DNA from: VBCK01 sp035511515
GTDB lineage: Bacteria; Pseudomonadota; Gammaproteobacteria; Burkholderiales; Burkholderiaceae_F
NCBI GenBank assembly: GCA_035511515.1
Contig: DATKFG010000013.1
Coordinates: forward strand, 26,937 to 90,936
DNA: 64,000 nucleotides
Direction: 5' to 3'
Position numbers and translations under genes: made by a program
The notes under the pieces: model-generated
Database searches by the model: none
What the model saw: only the letters and a program-made list of their open reading frames with translations
What the model was told of the DNA's origin: nothing
Shown: positions 32,798 through 42,210 of the stretch, piece after piece
Position numbering within the stretch: the first letter of the stretch is position 1
How the letters are laid out: each line of letters opens with the position of its first letter

Positions 32798-33700
32798 ATG
32801 TCCGCCACTATTATCGACGGCAAGCGGATCGCCCGCGATGTGCGGGTCGGCCTGAGACAGCGCATCCGCGACCTCGCCGCACGCGGCGTCACGCCGGGGT
32901 TGGCCGTCGTGATGGTGGGCGACTCCGCAGCCTCGAAAGTGTATGTCCGCAACAAGGTGTCGGCGTGCGAGGAAGTCGGCCTGCACAGCGAGGTGCACCT
33001 GTTTCCGAGCAATGCCGACGAGCGATCGGTCATCGAGCGGATCCAGAGCCTGAACGGCAGTGCGACGATCCACGGCATCATCGTGCAGCTGCCGTTGCCG
33101 ACGCACTTCGACATGCGCAGCGTACTCGAGGCGATCGCTCTGCCCAAGGACGTCGATGGGTTCCACCTTTACAACGTGGGCAGCCTGATGGTCGGCGATC
33201 TGGTGTTTCCGCCGTGCACGCCGTATGGCGTGCAAATGCTGCTGGAGCACCAGGGTATCCGCGTCGAGGGCCAGAACGTCGTCGTCGTCGGGGCGAGCAA
33301 CATCGTGGGCAAGCCGATGGCGATGATGCTGCTGCAGAAAGAGGCGACCGTTTCGATCTGCCACGTCAAGACACGTGACCTGGCGCAATACACCATCCTG
33401 GCCGACATTCTGGTCGTGGCCGCAGGCAAGCCCGGCCTGATTCTGGCGCAGATGGTCAAGACCGGGGCGGTGGTGATCGACGTCGGCATCAACCGGCTGC
33501 CCGACGGCCGCCTGGTCGGTGACGTCGACTTCGCGGGGGTCAGCCGCAAAGCCTCGTTCATCACACCGGTTCCCGGCGGTGTCGGACCGATGACGGTAAC
33601 GATGCTGCTGGAGAATACGGCGCGCGCAGCCGAGCGCGCGTTGGGGGCTCCGGTCAATTCCCAACGCTCGTACGACCGCCTGAGCGCCACCGTGAGCTGA
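32798..33700 (+). CDS. folD: methylene-THF dehydrogenase / methenyl-THF cyclohydrolase
   Basis: 300 aa. Catalytic SKVYVRNK near residue 47 (Lys in YVxxK), the NADP fold VVVVGASNIVGKPMA near 165, and the C-terminal signature PVPGGVGPMTVTMLLENT are all present. FolD oxidises 5,10-methylene-THF to methenyl-THF and hydrolyses it to 10-formyl-THF. In this operon it would take over after MetF in oxidising methyl groups drawn from the corrinoid proteins. No formyl-THF ligase or PurU is seen in the window. Start ATG 32798 after AAGGAG. Confidence 0.96.
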   Translation: MSATIIDGKRIARDVRVGLRQRIRDLAARGVTPGLAVVMVGDSAASKVYVRNKVSACEEVGLHSEVHLFPSNADERSVIERIQSLNGSATIHGIIVQLPLPTHFDMRSVLEAIALPKDVDGFHLYNVGSLMVGDLVFPPCTPYGVQMLLEHQGIRVEGQNVVVVGASNIVGKPMAMMLLQKEATVSICHVKTRDLAQYTILADILVVAAGKPGLILAQMVKTGAVVIDVGINRLPDGRLVGDVDFAGVSRKASFITPVPGGVGPMTVTMLLENTARAAERALGAPVNSQRSYDRLSATVS

Positions 33701-33750
33701 GGCGTCCATCCGGCAGATTCGTCCACTGCCGTTGCGCTACGATCGCGCGC

Positions 33751-34530
33751 ATGGGCCTGGATCGCACCGACGACAAGACCGCAGCCGGGGCCGTCGTGAC
33801 GCTGCGATTCATCGGGTCGGGCGATGCCTTCGGAAGCGGCGGAAGGCTGCAGACCTGTTTTCTCGTCGACGCGCCGGGGGTGCGCTTCCTGATCGACTGT
33901 GGCGCCTCCTCGATGATCGGGCTGGCCGCGCAGGGCGTGGATCCCGAGAGCATCGATGCGATCGTGCTCACGCACTTCCATGGAGACCATTGCGGCGGCG
34001 TTGCGTTCCTGCTGCTTCACGCGATGGTCGTCTCCCGCCGCAAAAGGCCATTGCTGATCGCCGGCCCGCCCGGAACCCAGGCGCATATCGCGCGGCTGAT
34101 GGAGGCGCTGTTTCCCGGTTCGCACGGGCTGAAGCCCCGATTCGACCTGGCCTATGTGGAAGTCGAGCCGGGGCATCCCAGCCCGGTGGGCAAGCTGATG
34201 GTCAGAAACTGGCCCGCAGTGCATACCGCGCAGACCGAGCCCACCATCGTGCGCGTTGAAGTTTCGGGCCGCGCCATCGCGTACACCGGCGACACGGCCT
34301 GGACCTCCGCCATCGAAGAGGCCTGCGACGGCGCCGACCTGCTGGTCGCCGAGTGCTACTACCTGGACGTTGCCAACCGCTGGCACATGGACTACGCAAC
34401 CCTGCAGGCCCACAAGGGGGACCTGAAAGCCAGGCGCATCGTGCTGACGCACGCGTCCGAGGCGGTTCTCGAGCGGGCTGGCTCGCTGAAAGAGACGCTC
34501 GCGTACGACGGGCTGGTCATCACGATGTAG
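33751..34530 (+). CDS. MBL-fold metallohydrolase
   Basis: 259 aa. The metal motif LTHFHGDHCGG (H-x-H-x-D-H) lies near residue 73. Later metal ligands are in NWPAVHTAQ, YTGDTAWT and LTHAS. It resembles the RNase Z/arylsulfatase-like group of metallo-beta-lactamase fold proteins, broad in substrate. It may hydrolyse an ester or thioester intermediate, but nothing defines the substrate. Last plus-strand gene of the folD operon, 50 bp after folD. The 190-bp gap after it, to a convergent gene, holds no clear gene or terminator. Confidence 0.8.
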   Translation: MGLDRTDDKTAAGAVVTLRFIGSGDAFGSGGRLQTCFLVDAPGVRFLIDCGASSMIGLAAQGVDPESIDAIVLTHFHGDHCGGVAFLLLHAMVVSRRKRPLLIAGPPGTQAHIARLMEALFPGSHGLKPRFDLAYVEVEPGHPSPVGKLMVRNWPAVHTAQTEPTIVRVEVSGRAIAYTGDTAWTSAIEEACDGADLLVAECYYLDVANRWHMDYATLQAHKGDLKARRIVLTHASEAVLERAGSLKETLAYDGLVITM

Positions 34531-34720
34531 CCCAGCACACAGCGGACCCTCACCAGGTTCTCCGTCAGCGGTCCGTGATTTCACCCACCCGACCAGAAGC
34601 CGCCGTTCACAACCGCCCGCTATCGGGCGTGCCAACCTCGCCGACGGCGCCGGGTTGATAGGCCTCGTCGCGGGCGACAAGAAGCGCGTCCAGCAGCGAA
34701 TTCGTGAGCGTGATGGTCGT

Positions 34721-35875
34721 CTACCCGCGGGAGTTCGACGCACAAACATCGATGGCGGACAGGAATCGGAAATGGTCCGCGCTGAAATCGTTGACCGCAT
34801 ACACGATGCGACAGCCGTCGGGCGATACGCCTGCCGCTGCGACCACGTGATCGAAGAGCTTCTGCGGCTTGCCGTCCTTCAGCATCCATCCGCCCGCCTG
34901 CAGCGAGTTGCCGGAGGGCGTGTCGTTCGAGACCCAGAACAGTCCGGCGCGCGTCGGGAAGACGCGCAAGGGGCTGGCGACGCCCGCGGGAAGCTGCTCG
35001 ATCGTGACCTTGCCATCCGGACCGATCAGGTAGACCGGCCGAGCCTGGTCCGCCGGCCAGGGCACGCTTGGCTCGAACACGTCCCGGCCGCGTGGCGTGG
35101 CGGCGAGTAGCACGTATCGGTTGATGAACTGCGCAAACGAGACCTCGCCGCCCGTATTGCGCGTGACCTCCTTGCTCAGGATCGGGAGCTCGAGCGGCGT
35201 CTTGGATCCAGTCTTGATCAGTCGGATTGGCCGCATCTGGTTGCGGCGGTCGACCAGCCGGGGCAGCGTCGATCCGCCTCCGAACTCGATTTCGCCGTCG
35301 CCCGGACGAAGCACGATCGTTCCTGTCGCCCCGTCAGCTGTGAGCCGGTAGCTCTCCCGGGGCCAATTCGAATCGCGGCACTTGATCCCCTCCGGAGGCG
35401 GCGCTCCGCTCGGATCGTTGGCGAGCGGCTTCTCCTGTCCGAACGGGCCTGCGTAACGGTCCAGGCTAACGTTGTTGTCCCCGCGCCGGGTCGAGTAGAA
35501 GATGTAGCCGTCGCTGAAGCAAAGCTTCCACATCGGGGATTCCAAGGTCGCATGACGGATGTGGGAGTTGGTCTTGGTGTCCCAGACGTAGAGGCCGGGC
35601 TCCGAAAGCTCCCCGCGGCCGTGGGCAAGCGCGCCCTTGGGGGAAATCACCTCGTACCCCGGAATGAGCACGTGGTCGTTGTCGAGCCAGTAGACCGAAT
35701 CGGGCCCCGTCACCCGGAATCCGAACACAAGGCCCGAGCTGATCACCGGATAGGGGGAGCGGGTCTCGCGCAACTCCTGAGTAAGCTCCGCGGCCTTCGG
35801 GTCACACCCGGCAGATCCGAGCCAGGCGAGCGCCAGCGCAGCGCACACCCGAGCCAGCGCGCCTGTGTGCCTCAT
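34721..35875 (-). CDS. hypothetical lipoprotein, possible beta-propeller
   Basis: 384 aa from ATG 35875. The N-terminus MRHTGALARVCAALALAWLG is a signal sequence ending SAGC, an acceptable lipobox, so the protein is probably a lipid-anchored envelope protein. Repeated YVWDTKTN, YIFYSTRRGDNN, PVYLIGPDGK and AGLFWVSNDT segments suggest a WD40- or TolB-like propeller. No close family recognised, and no clear link to the methyl-transfer genes. Confidence 0.65.
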   Translation of the reverse strand: MRHTGALARVCAALALAWLGSAGCDPKAAELTQELRETRSPYPVISSGLVFGFRVTGPDSVYWLDNDHVLIPGYEVISPKGALAHGRGELSEPGLYVWDTKTNSHIRHATLESPMWKLCFSDGYIFYSTRRGDNNVSLDRYAGPFGQEKPLANDPSGAPPPEGIKCRDSNWPRESYRLTADGATGTIVLRPGDGEIEFGGGSTLPRLVDRRNQMRPIRLIKTGSKTPLELPILSKEVTRNTGGEVSFAQFINRYVLLAATPRGRDVFEPSVPWPADQARPVYLIGPDGKVTIEQLPAGVASPLRVFPTRAGLFWVSNDTPSGNSLQAGGWMLKDGKPQKLFDHVVAAAGVSPDGCRIVYAVNDFSADHFRFLSAIDVCASNSRG

Positions 35876-36060
35876 GCGGCACCCCATACCGCCTTCCGCA
35901 CGCCGCCGGCCGTGGCTTGCGGCGCCGCGGCGGCCACGCGAGCGTCGAGGCGAACCACTTGTCCGATCTGGAGGTTCCGCCCAATCGCATGCGTGACGAA
36001 CAGCATTGTCACCTTGCCGCGCAGCACCAATACGAAGCGCCGAAGTATCAGGACGAGCAT
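35872..36060 (-). CDS. possible small gene upstream of the lipoprotein
   Basis: A 62-codon frame starting MLVLILRRFVLVLRGK and ending in an ATGA overlap with the lipoprotein start. The overlap suggests coupling, but the ribosome-binding site is weak and the C-terminal part is low complexity. The rest of the gap 36061-36322 shows no gene; it should contain the promoter of the GYD-domain gene. Confidence 0.25.
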   Translation of the reverse strand: MLVLILRRFVLVLRGKVTMLFVTHAIGRNLQIGQVVRLDARVAAAAPQATAGGVRKAVWGAA

Positions 36061-36322
36061 GTCGGTGCTTACCGCGCACGAATGGCCGCCTTCGAGCCTT
36101 CTGGCAGCCAATGACTAATGTCCGGAAGTGGCCGAGTCCGCCAATTTGCGGAACGGTCGCGATCATTTTGCCATTGGGCGCGAAGCTATGTACAGCAGTC
36201 GCTCGGCGCCGCGGCGAATGAATCCGCCACACTGCCCATTGCGGCAACGCAGTCGCGCGGGATTCGCTACGATGGGGTCCCTGATTCAGTCGAAGCTTCG
36301 GTTCAAAACGGGAGAATCTGCA

Positions 36323-36661
36323 ATGGCCTACTACCTGTTGTCGGGGAAGTTCTCGCAGGAGTCGATGAACGCGCTCGTGCAGCGGCCGGAGAACCGCCTG
36401 CTGACCACGACGCGGCTGCTGCAAGGCGTCGGCGGGCGACTGCACTATTACTTCTTCTGTTTCGGCGACTATGATTTCGTGCTCCTGTACGAGCTGCCGG
36501 ACAACACGAGCGCGGCTGCGCTGGCGATGGTGCTGACGGCGTCCGGCTCCGTGTCCAGCGTCAAGAACACGGTGCTGATGACCATGGAGGAGGCCATCGA
36601 GGCCATGAGCAAGGCCGGCGACGCCATGGGCGTGTACCAGCCGCCCGGTCGCGCGGAGTGA
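36323..36661 (+). CDS. GYD-domain protein
   Basis: 112 aa from ATG 36323 with GGAG 8 bp upstream. It matches the small dimeric alpha/beta-barrel GYD family: MAYYLLSGKFSQESM at the start, a central FGDYDFVLLYELPDNT and a final helix. GYD proteins have no assigned reaction; many are thought to bind small ligands or act as monooxygenase-like folds. It ends 4 bp from the convergent hydantoinase stop. Confidence 0.8.
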   Translation: MAYYLLSGKFSQESMNALVQRPENRLLTTTRLLQGVGGRLHYYFFCFGDYDFVLLYELPDNTSAAALAMVLTASGSVSSVKNTVLMTMEEAIEAMSKAGDAMGVYQPPGRAE

Positions 36662-36665
36662 CGGG

Positions 36666-38669
36666 TCAGGGCTGCGTGAGGGGTTGCCCGGTCGCACTGG
36701 CGCGCACCGAGCTTTCAACGAAAATGCTCGTCCCACCGGGACCTGCGCCGATGCGATCCGAGCGCGCGGTGACGACGCGCACGTTGCCCGCCCCGGCCTC
36801 CAGAGCGCGCCGGGTCGCAATGCTCGATGCCTCCTCGGACGCGAACTCGGCCGCGCTATCCAGATCCTGAAAATCCTCGGTGCCGTCCGGCAGATGGACA
36901 CGGAACAAGCCCGGCAGGGGAGACGTGATGCGCGCCTCCACGCGCTGCACGACGCCGCCGACGACCGCGCCCAGTGCGTTGCATACGGCCGCATGCTCCG
37001 GGACCACCGTGCGCGTTCCCAGCCGCTCGCCCACGGCGGGAAAGTAGGTCGCCGCGGGTCCGCCGACCGCGACGATCGGTAACGCCACGGACAGCCGAAT
37101 GCGCAGGTCGGCGGTCGGCAGCGGTTGCGGTCGCAGTGCCTCCCGCACCAACCGCAGATCATGCGAAGCGTCGCGAATCGGCTCGCCGGGATGATCCGAC
37201 TCGAACAGGTAGCGGGCGATGACCTCGCCCGCGCGCGCCGTCACGCGTTCAAGCACTTCCTCGGCGAAGCGCTGCATCGCGCCGGCGGCGTCCGTCGCAT
37301 CACGGTTCAAGCGGCGCAGCCACAGCTGCGCCCCGAGTTCGGCCGCTTCACGATTCCAGTGCGTGTACCTGCCGAGTACGTGGGCCGCATCACTCGGCGT
37401 AAACGCCGCGACCCCCATCAGGCCGCGCCGGCGCAGGACCTCGAACGGCAGCCGGCGCGAACGCTCCTGAAGCAGGCAGGCGAGCGAAACGGGACGAACG
37501 TCGACGGCGTTCCAGGCGAGTTGCTCGAACTTGCCCAGGTGGCGAACGTCGGTGTCGAGCGCGCGCAGGCGCAGCGCGAAGCGACCGAAGGTGTTTTCGA
37601 ACTGATCGGACCTGAGCTGGGCGCGCAGCTCATCGATGATCTCGGGATACTGCGCGCCGAGCAGGCTGAGCGGGACGGCGCGTTGCGGGCCGACCAGCAG
37701 TTGACCCTGCTCGTCGCGATCGATTTCGCTGTCGCCGCCCAGGCCGACCGTTGCGACATCCACCGCCTCGACCATCGTCCGCCATGCCCCGACGACGGCG
37801 CCGTCCACGTTGAGCTTCGGCTGCCCGTTCTTCAGCAGCGCCAGGTCCGTCGTGGTGCCGCCGATGTCCGCAATCAGAGCGTCGGAGCAACCGGCCAGGT
37901 AGGCGGCGCCAACGACACTCGCAGCAGGTCCGGACAGAATGGTCTGCACGGGCTTGAGCCGCGCCACCTCCGCATTCACGATGGATCCATCGGCCTGCAC
38001 AACCATCAGCGGCGCATGAATCCCGCGACTCGCAAGCATTTGCTGAACCGCGCGAATCAGCTGATCGATCAGTGGAATCAATCGCCCGTTCAGTATGCAG
38101 GTGATGGCCCTGCGTGGCGCGTTCAAGCGCGCCGTCAGTTCGTGCGAGCAGGTGACCGGATGGCCCGTTTCCTCCCGCAGGATCGCAGCGGCGCGCAGTT
38201 CGTGGTCCGGATTGAGCACCCCGAAGTGGCCAACGACCGCGAACGCGGCCACATGCCCCTTGTACGTCTTCGCTGCGGAGCGCACCGCGGCCTCGTCCAG
38301 CGGCTCCCGTTGCACGCCCTCGTACGTGTGACCTCCGCAGACGTGTGCGACCGGATCGTGCCCCAGGGCTTCCCGCAAACCGAACCGCGACAGCACGTCG
38401 GCGTCCTGCCCGATCAGGATGAGGCAGACGGGACTGCCCTGGCCCTCGACGATCGCGTTGGTGGCCAGCGTGGTCGAAAGCGAAACCAGATCGACGCGCC
38501 CAACCGCTGCGAGCGAATCGCCCAGAGCCGTCACCGCCCCGGCGACGCCAATGCTCAGGTCGTGCCGGGTTGTCAGTGATTTGGAGGAGGCGAGGACACC
38601 CCGCTCCGTATCGAAGATGACAGCGTCGGTAAAGGTGCCGCCGGTATCGATCCCAAGATAGACGGGCAA
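36666..38669 (-). CDS. hydantoinase A / oxoprolinase family ATPase
   Basis: About 667 aa. The N-terminal LGIDTGGTFTDAVIFD and the internal ADIGGTTTDLALL loops are ASKHA phosphate motifs of HyuA, which with HyuB hydrolyses hydantoins, N-methylhydantoin or 5-oxoproline using ATP. No HyuB gene is in the window. I place the start at TTG 38669, which gives the usual N-terminus and follows GGGGAA; longer frames run into the upstream gene. It lies 55 bp after methyl-THF methyltransferase 2 on the same strand. It might open a cyclic N-methyl substrate such as methylhydantoin, or be an atypical activator, since the corrinoid activators use a related fold. Confidence 0.82.
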   Translation of the reverse strand: MPVYLGIDTGGTFTDAVIFDTERGVLASSKSLTTRHDLSIGVAGAVTALGDSLAAVGRVDLVSLSTTLATNAIVEGQGSPVCLILIGQDADVLSRFGLREALGHDPVAHVCGGHTYEGVQREPLDEAAVRSAAKTYKGHVAAFAVVGHFGVLNPDHELRAAAILREETGHPVTCSHELTARLNAPRRAITCILNGRLIPLIDQLIRAVQQMLASRGIHAPLMVVQADGSIVNAEVARLKPVQTILSGPAASVVGAAYLAGCSDALIADIGGTTTDLALLKNGQPKLNVDGAVVGAWRTMVEAVDVATVGLGGDSEIDRDEQGQLLVGPQRAVPLSLLGAQYPEIIDELRAQLRSDQFENTFGRFALRLRALDTDVRHLGKFEQLAWNAVDVRPVSLACLLQERSRRLPFEVLRRRGLMGVAAFTPSDAAHVLGRYTHWNREAAELGAQLWLRRLNRDATDAAGAMQRFAEEVLERVTARAGEVIARYLFESDHPGEPIRDASHDLRLVREALRPQPLPTADLRIRLSVALPIVAVGGPAATYFPAVGERLGTRTVVPEHAAVCNALGAVVGGVVQRVEARITSPLPGLFRVHLPDGTEDFQDLDSAAEFASEEASSIATRRALEAGAGNVRVVTARSDRIGAGPGGTSIFVESSVRASATGQPLTQP

Positions 38670-38724
38670 GTCGATGTTCCCCGGAACGACGGCGCGCGGA
38701 TCGTGGCGGTTTGTTCCGAAGGTG

Positions 38725-39705
38725 CTATTGCGCGAGGCTGCGGTTGTACTTGAGGTAGCGGGTGGAGTACTCGTCGCGTCCGGCCAACGCGTCCGCAGAG
38801 AAGCGGAACGCATCGAACTCTCTCGGCGAATTCATCAGCGGGTCGATCATCACCGCATCGCACCCGGCGAGAATCGACAGCTGTACGAAGGTCTGATTCA
38901 GCAGCTTGCGGTCGGGCAGACCGAACGACACGTTGCTGTGACCGCCGAAAATGTGGACTTTCGGGTAGAGCTTGCGCAGCGCCGCTACGGCATCGAGGTA
39001 ATTGGCGCCGAATTGCGGGCCGGCCCCGATCGGGAAAACGAGCGGATCGAGAAAGCGGTCTTCCATCGGGATCCCGCCCTTGTCCATGAGCTCCATGCAC
39101 TGCTTCATGTTGCTGACCCGTTCCTCCGCGTCCTGGGGCATGCCCGCGCTGCCGCTGGCGTTGGCAAACAGCAACGCGCGATGCTCGTGCGCGATATCAA
39201 CGAGGTCGGAACGGCCGGGTTCCAGGTTGATCGAATTGACGGCGGGGCGGCTCTTGCTTCCATCGTGCACTTCGAGGCCGGCGCGGATCGTGTTGGAGTC
39301 GGACGAATCGATGGAGACGACGGAGTTCGTGATCGCCTGCGCGGTCCGAACGAGCCAACGCATCCATTCGTGCCTTTCTTCGGGCTCTACGGATATCTCA
39401 TCGACGCACAGGTCGATGATGTGCGCGCCGGCGAGCTCCTGTGCCTTGATGGCCCAGGTGATATAGGCGAGGTTCTTCTGGCGGCACGCTTCCCCGATGT
39501 GGGGAATCATGAACTTTTCGCGTTTGACCGGATCGCTCGGCATGGCTCGAGTCACGTCGAGCAGGCGCCGCGTTCCGTCCAGATCGACGTAGGCGATCCC
39601 CACCTTGCCGTCCTCGCGGACGACGCGCGGGCTCGACGCCTTGATCTTCCGGGTCGAATTGAAGTTCTCGCCGATGACGATGATGCGATCGCCTGGAACC
39701 TTCAT
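38725..39705 (-). CDS. methyltetrahydrofolate:corrinoid methyltransferase, copy 2
   Basis: 326 aa, paralogous to the protein at 17369 along its whole length, with IIVIGENFNSTRKIK, SIDSSDSNTIRAGLE and HSNVSFGLPDRKLLNQTF. It carries out methyl transfer between a corrinoid protein and THF. It is transcribed divergently from the molybdoenzyme/MttB operon and shares its regulatory region, so it is probably the THF-side partner of corrinoid protein 3. Start ATG 39705 with AAGGAAAAGAG upstream. Confidence 0.9.
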   Translation of the reverse strand: MKVPGDRIIVIGENFNSTRKIKASSPRVVREDGKVGIAYVDLDGTRRLLDVTRAMPSDPVKREKFMIPHIGEACRQKNLAYITWAIKAQELAGAHIIDLCVDEISVEPEERHEWMRWLVRTAQAITNSVVSIDSSDSNTIRAGLEVHDGSKSRPAVNSINLEPGRSDLVDIAHEHRALLFANASGSAGMPQDAEERVSNMKQCMELMDKGGIPMEDRFLDPLVFPIGAGPQFGANYLDAVAALRKLYPKVHIFGGHSNVSFGLPDRKLLNQTFVQLSILAGCDAVMIDPLMNSPREFDAFRFSADALAGRDEYSTRYLKYNRSLAQ

Positions 39706-40035
39706 TACTCTTTTCCTTCGTCAGATGCTCGATGGGATGGTGATTTGGCCCCGGGGACGGCGGCGCGGCCTCAACGCTGACAGACCGGGTGCCGTTGGCC
39801 GCCCATGACCACCATGCATACCCCCGGCATGCACAGGGCTGGTTCCAGGCGAACTTTTAGCGCAAAATCGGCTGGATGTATGCCATTCGTTCGCATGGGT
39901 GCTATGCGTTGGTTGCATCCCTCCAGCGTCCCATTGCCGGGCAACCGGTGTAGCCTTTTGCATACAATACGACCGAACTGTTTCGAGTCGCGTTAAGAGG
40001 CGGCGAGCCGGTCGGCGCATAAGGAGGGGACATTG
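39706..40035. promoter_or_regulatory. divergent control region with ATGC-N7-GCAT box 6
   Basis: A 330-bp gap between divergent starts. It contains the exact box ATGC-GTTGGTT-GCAT at 39904-39918 and related half-sites: TGCAT-N9-ATGCA at 39815-39833, ATGC-N9-GCAT at 39880-39896, and GCATAC near 39960. No gene is evident. This density of ATGC/GCAT half-sites suggests a multi-site LysR-controlled divergent promoter. Confidence 0.6.
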
Positions 40036-42147
40036 ATGACCGCGCGGACCGAACCCCTCGGCTCCAGGCTGGCCACTATCAAAGGGGCCAAGCTCGTCAA
40101 GAGCTTCTGTTACACCTGTCCGTGGCAGTGCCCGACGGAAGTGTTCGTGCGCGACGGGCGGGTCGTCTACACCAAAGGCAATCCCGAATCGCCGAACAAC
40201 ATCGGCTCGCGCTGCTCCAAGGGCATGGCCAGCTGGTGGATCACGCGGGACCCGGACCGGCTGCACTATCCAATGCTCCGGACGAATCCGAAGGGACAGC
40301 CGGGCAAGTTCAAGCGGATCTCCTGGGACGAGGCCTTTTCGTTCATCGCGGAGCGCCTGGCGCGTATTCGGGACAGGTGGGGTCCTGAAGCGGTGGTATT
40401 CACGTGCCACCACGATCCGAATACCTCCTTTTACCGTCACCTGCTCGGCGACCTGTACGGTTCTCCGAATATGTACACGCACACGTCGGGCTGCGAGCAG
40501 GACCGACGCTCCGCCTGCCTGACGGTACTGGGCCACGTGTTCCCGATGCATGACTTCGCCAACTCGCGCTACGTCATCCTGTGGGGCATGAACATGCTGG
40601 GCGCAAACCAGGCCCTCTGGGAGAGCCGCGCCCTGATCGAGGCGAAGAAGAAGGGCTGCAAGCTGGTCGTGGTCGATCCGAATTTCACCGAGACCGCTCA
40701 GAAAGCGGATGAGTGGATACCCATCCAGCCGGGCTCCGACGGGGCCATGGCGCTCGCGATGTGCAAGGTCATCATCGACGAGAACCTTGCCGACCAGGAA
40801 TTCATCGCCGCCCATGCGGAGGGCTTCGACGGATTCCGGGACCACCTGCGCGCCAACGGCTACACGCCCGAGTGGGCCGAGCCCATCACCGGGATCAAAG
40901 CCGGGACCATTGCCCGGCTTGCGCGCGAGTTCGCGAGCACCAAGCCGGCGATGTCGGCCATCTTCAAAGGGTCCGGGTACTACACGAACGGTGCCGATGC
41001 CGGGCGCGCCTGCTACATCCTCGACGTCATTTGCGGCCAGGTCGACAAACCCGGGAACCTGAACCTGAAGGACTGGGCGCCGATCGGTGCGCCGGTCATC
41101 ATCCCCGACGACGCAAAAGGCAAAGCGACGCGGCCGCCGTTGCATGTGGCCATGGGCTACTCGCTGGCTCCGGACCTTCCCAATTCCAGGCTTCCCGACG
41201 CGGTCCTCGACGGCAAGCCCTATCCGGTCAAGGCGGTTTTCGTGCAGGCGACGAACCCGGTGATGAGCGACCCGAATCGCGATCGGGTGCTGCAGATGTT
41301 CCGCGGCCTGGAGCTGGGCGTAGCGCTCGAGCTGTTCATGAGCGAGACCGCGCTCGAATGCGACATCGTGCTGCCCGAGACGTCCTTCTACGAACATGCC
41401 GAAATCCGCCAGGGCATGTGGCTCGGACCCGAGGCGATCCTGTGTCAGCCCTGCGTGCCGCCGGTGGGCGAGGCCAAGCCTTCGTACGAAATCGCCAAGG
41501 GTATCGCCGAGAAGATGGGCTGGGGCAAGTACTTCCCGTATCAGAAGTGGGAGGACTGGGCCGAGCTGATGGTCAAGGGCCTGCCGATCAGTCTGGCGGA
41601 GCTGAAGGAGAAGGGGTTCTGGGCCGGCGAGGTCGGCTACAACCGCGTCGGCAAGGGCGTCGGTACGCCGTCGGGCCGACTGGAGATCCGATCGAAGGCG
41701 TATGCCGACGCCGGCTTCAATCCGTATCCGGTGTACTCGCCCACGGCGGTCAGCCCGGACAAGCAGTTTCCGTTGCGGCTGACGCACTCCAAGCTGTCGA
41801 TGCACTGCAACATCGTGACACAGAATAATCCGCTGCTGATGGAGGTGTGCGGCGAGAACTGGGTCGAGATCAATTCGAGCGACGCCCGACGGTACGGCAT
41901 CCAGGATGGATCGTACGTGCATCTTGAATCACCGAAGGATCGGATCCGGATCAAAGCCAAGGTGGTCGAGGGCCTGGTGCCGGGATGCGTCAGCGTGCGT
42001 CACGGCCACGGTTTCGGACACTGGGCGATGGGGAGCGTCGCAAGGGGCAAGGGCGCCCATTCGAACAATCTGATGGACATCCACACCAATCCGATCACCG
42101 GCGCCAACTGCTACAACGAATGCAAGGTTCGCGTGATTCCGGCCTGA
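40036..42147 (+). CDS. molybdopterin oxidoreductase (DMSO reductase superfamily), copy 1
   Basis: 703 aa from ATG 40036 after AAGGAGG. Cys at 25, 28, 32 and 60 (CYTCPWQC then RC) would hold a [4Fe-4S] cluster. The Cys of HTSGCEQD at residue 153 sits where the molybdenum ligand is expected in Cys-type members such as polysulfide/thiosulfate reductases. No Tat signal is visible, so it is probably cytosolic. The next gene encodes its four-cluster ferredoxin subunit. No membrane anchor gene. Substrate unknown; the link to MttB and methyl-THF methyltransferase suggests a redox step on the methylated substrate or a C1 product. Copy 2 is at 54349-56460. Confidence 0.88.
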   Translation: MTARTEPLGSRLATIKGAKLVKSFCYTCPWQCPTEVFVRDGRVVYTKGNPESPNNIGSRCSKGMASWWITRDPDRLHYPMLRTNPKGQPGKFKRISWDEAFSFIAERLARIRDRWGPEAVVFTCHHDPNTSFYRHLLGDLYGSPNMYTHTSGCEQDRRSACLTVLGHVFPMHDFANSRYVILWGMNMLGANQALWESRALIEAKKKGCKLVVVDPNFTETAQKADEWIPIQPGSDGAMALAMCKVIIDENLADQEFIAAHAEGFDGFRDHLRANGYTPEWAEPITGIKAGTIARLAREFASTKPAMSAIFKGSGYYTNGADAGRACYILDVICGQVDKPGNLNLKDWAPIGAPVIIPDDAKGKATRPPLHVAMGYSLAPDLPNSRLPDAVLDGKPYPVKAVFVQATNPVMSDPNRDRVLQMFRGLELGVALELFMSETALECDIVLPETSFYEHAEIRQGMWLGPEAILCQPCVPPVGEAKPSYEIAKGIAEKMGWGKYFPYQKWEDWAELMVKGLPISLAELKEKGFWAGEVGYNRVGKGVGTPSGRLEIRSKAYADAGFNPYPVYSPTAVSPDKQFPLRLTHSKLSMHCNIVTQNNPLLMEVCGENWVEINSSDARRYGIQDGSYVHLESPKDRIRIKAKVVEGLVPGCVSVRHGHGFGHWAMGSVARGKGAHSNNLMDIHTNPITGANCYNECKVRVIPA

Positions 42148-42210
42148 ACCAGGACGTCGTGAATATGCCGATGCACTCGAAGCAGATGCAAGATCCACGG
42201 AGGTAGCCCC

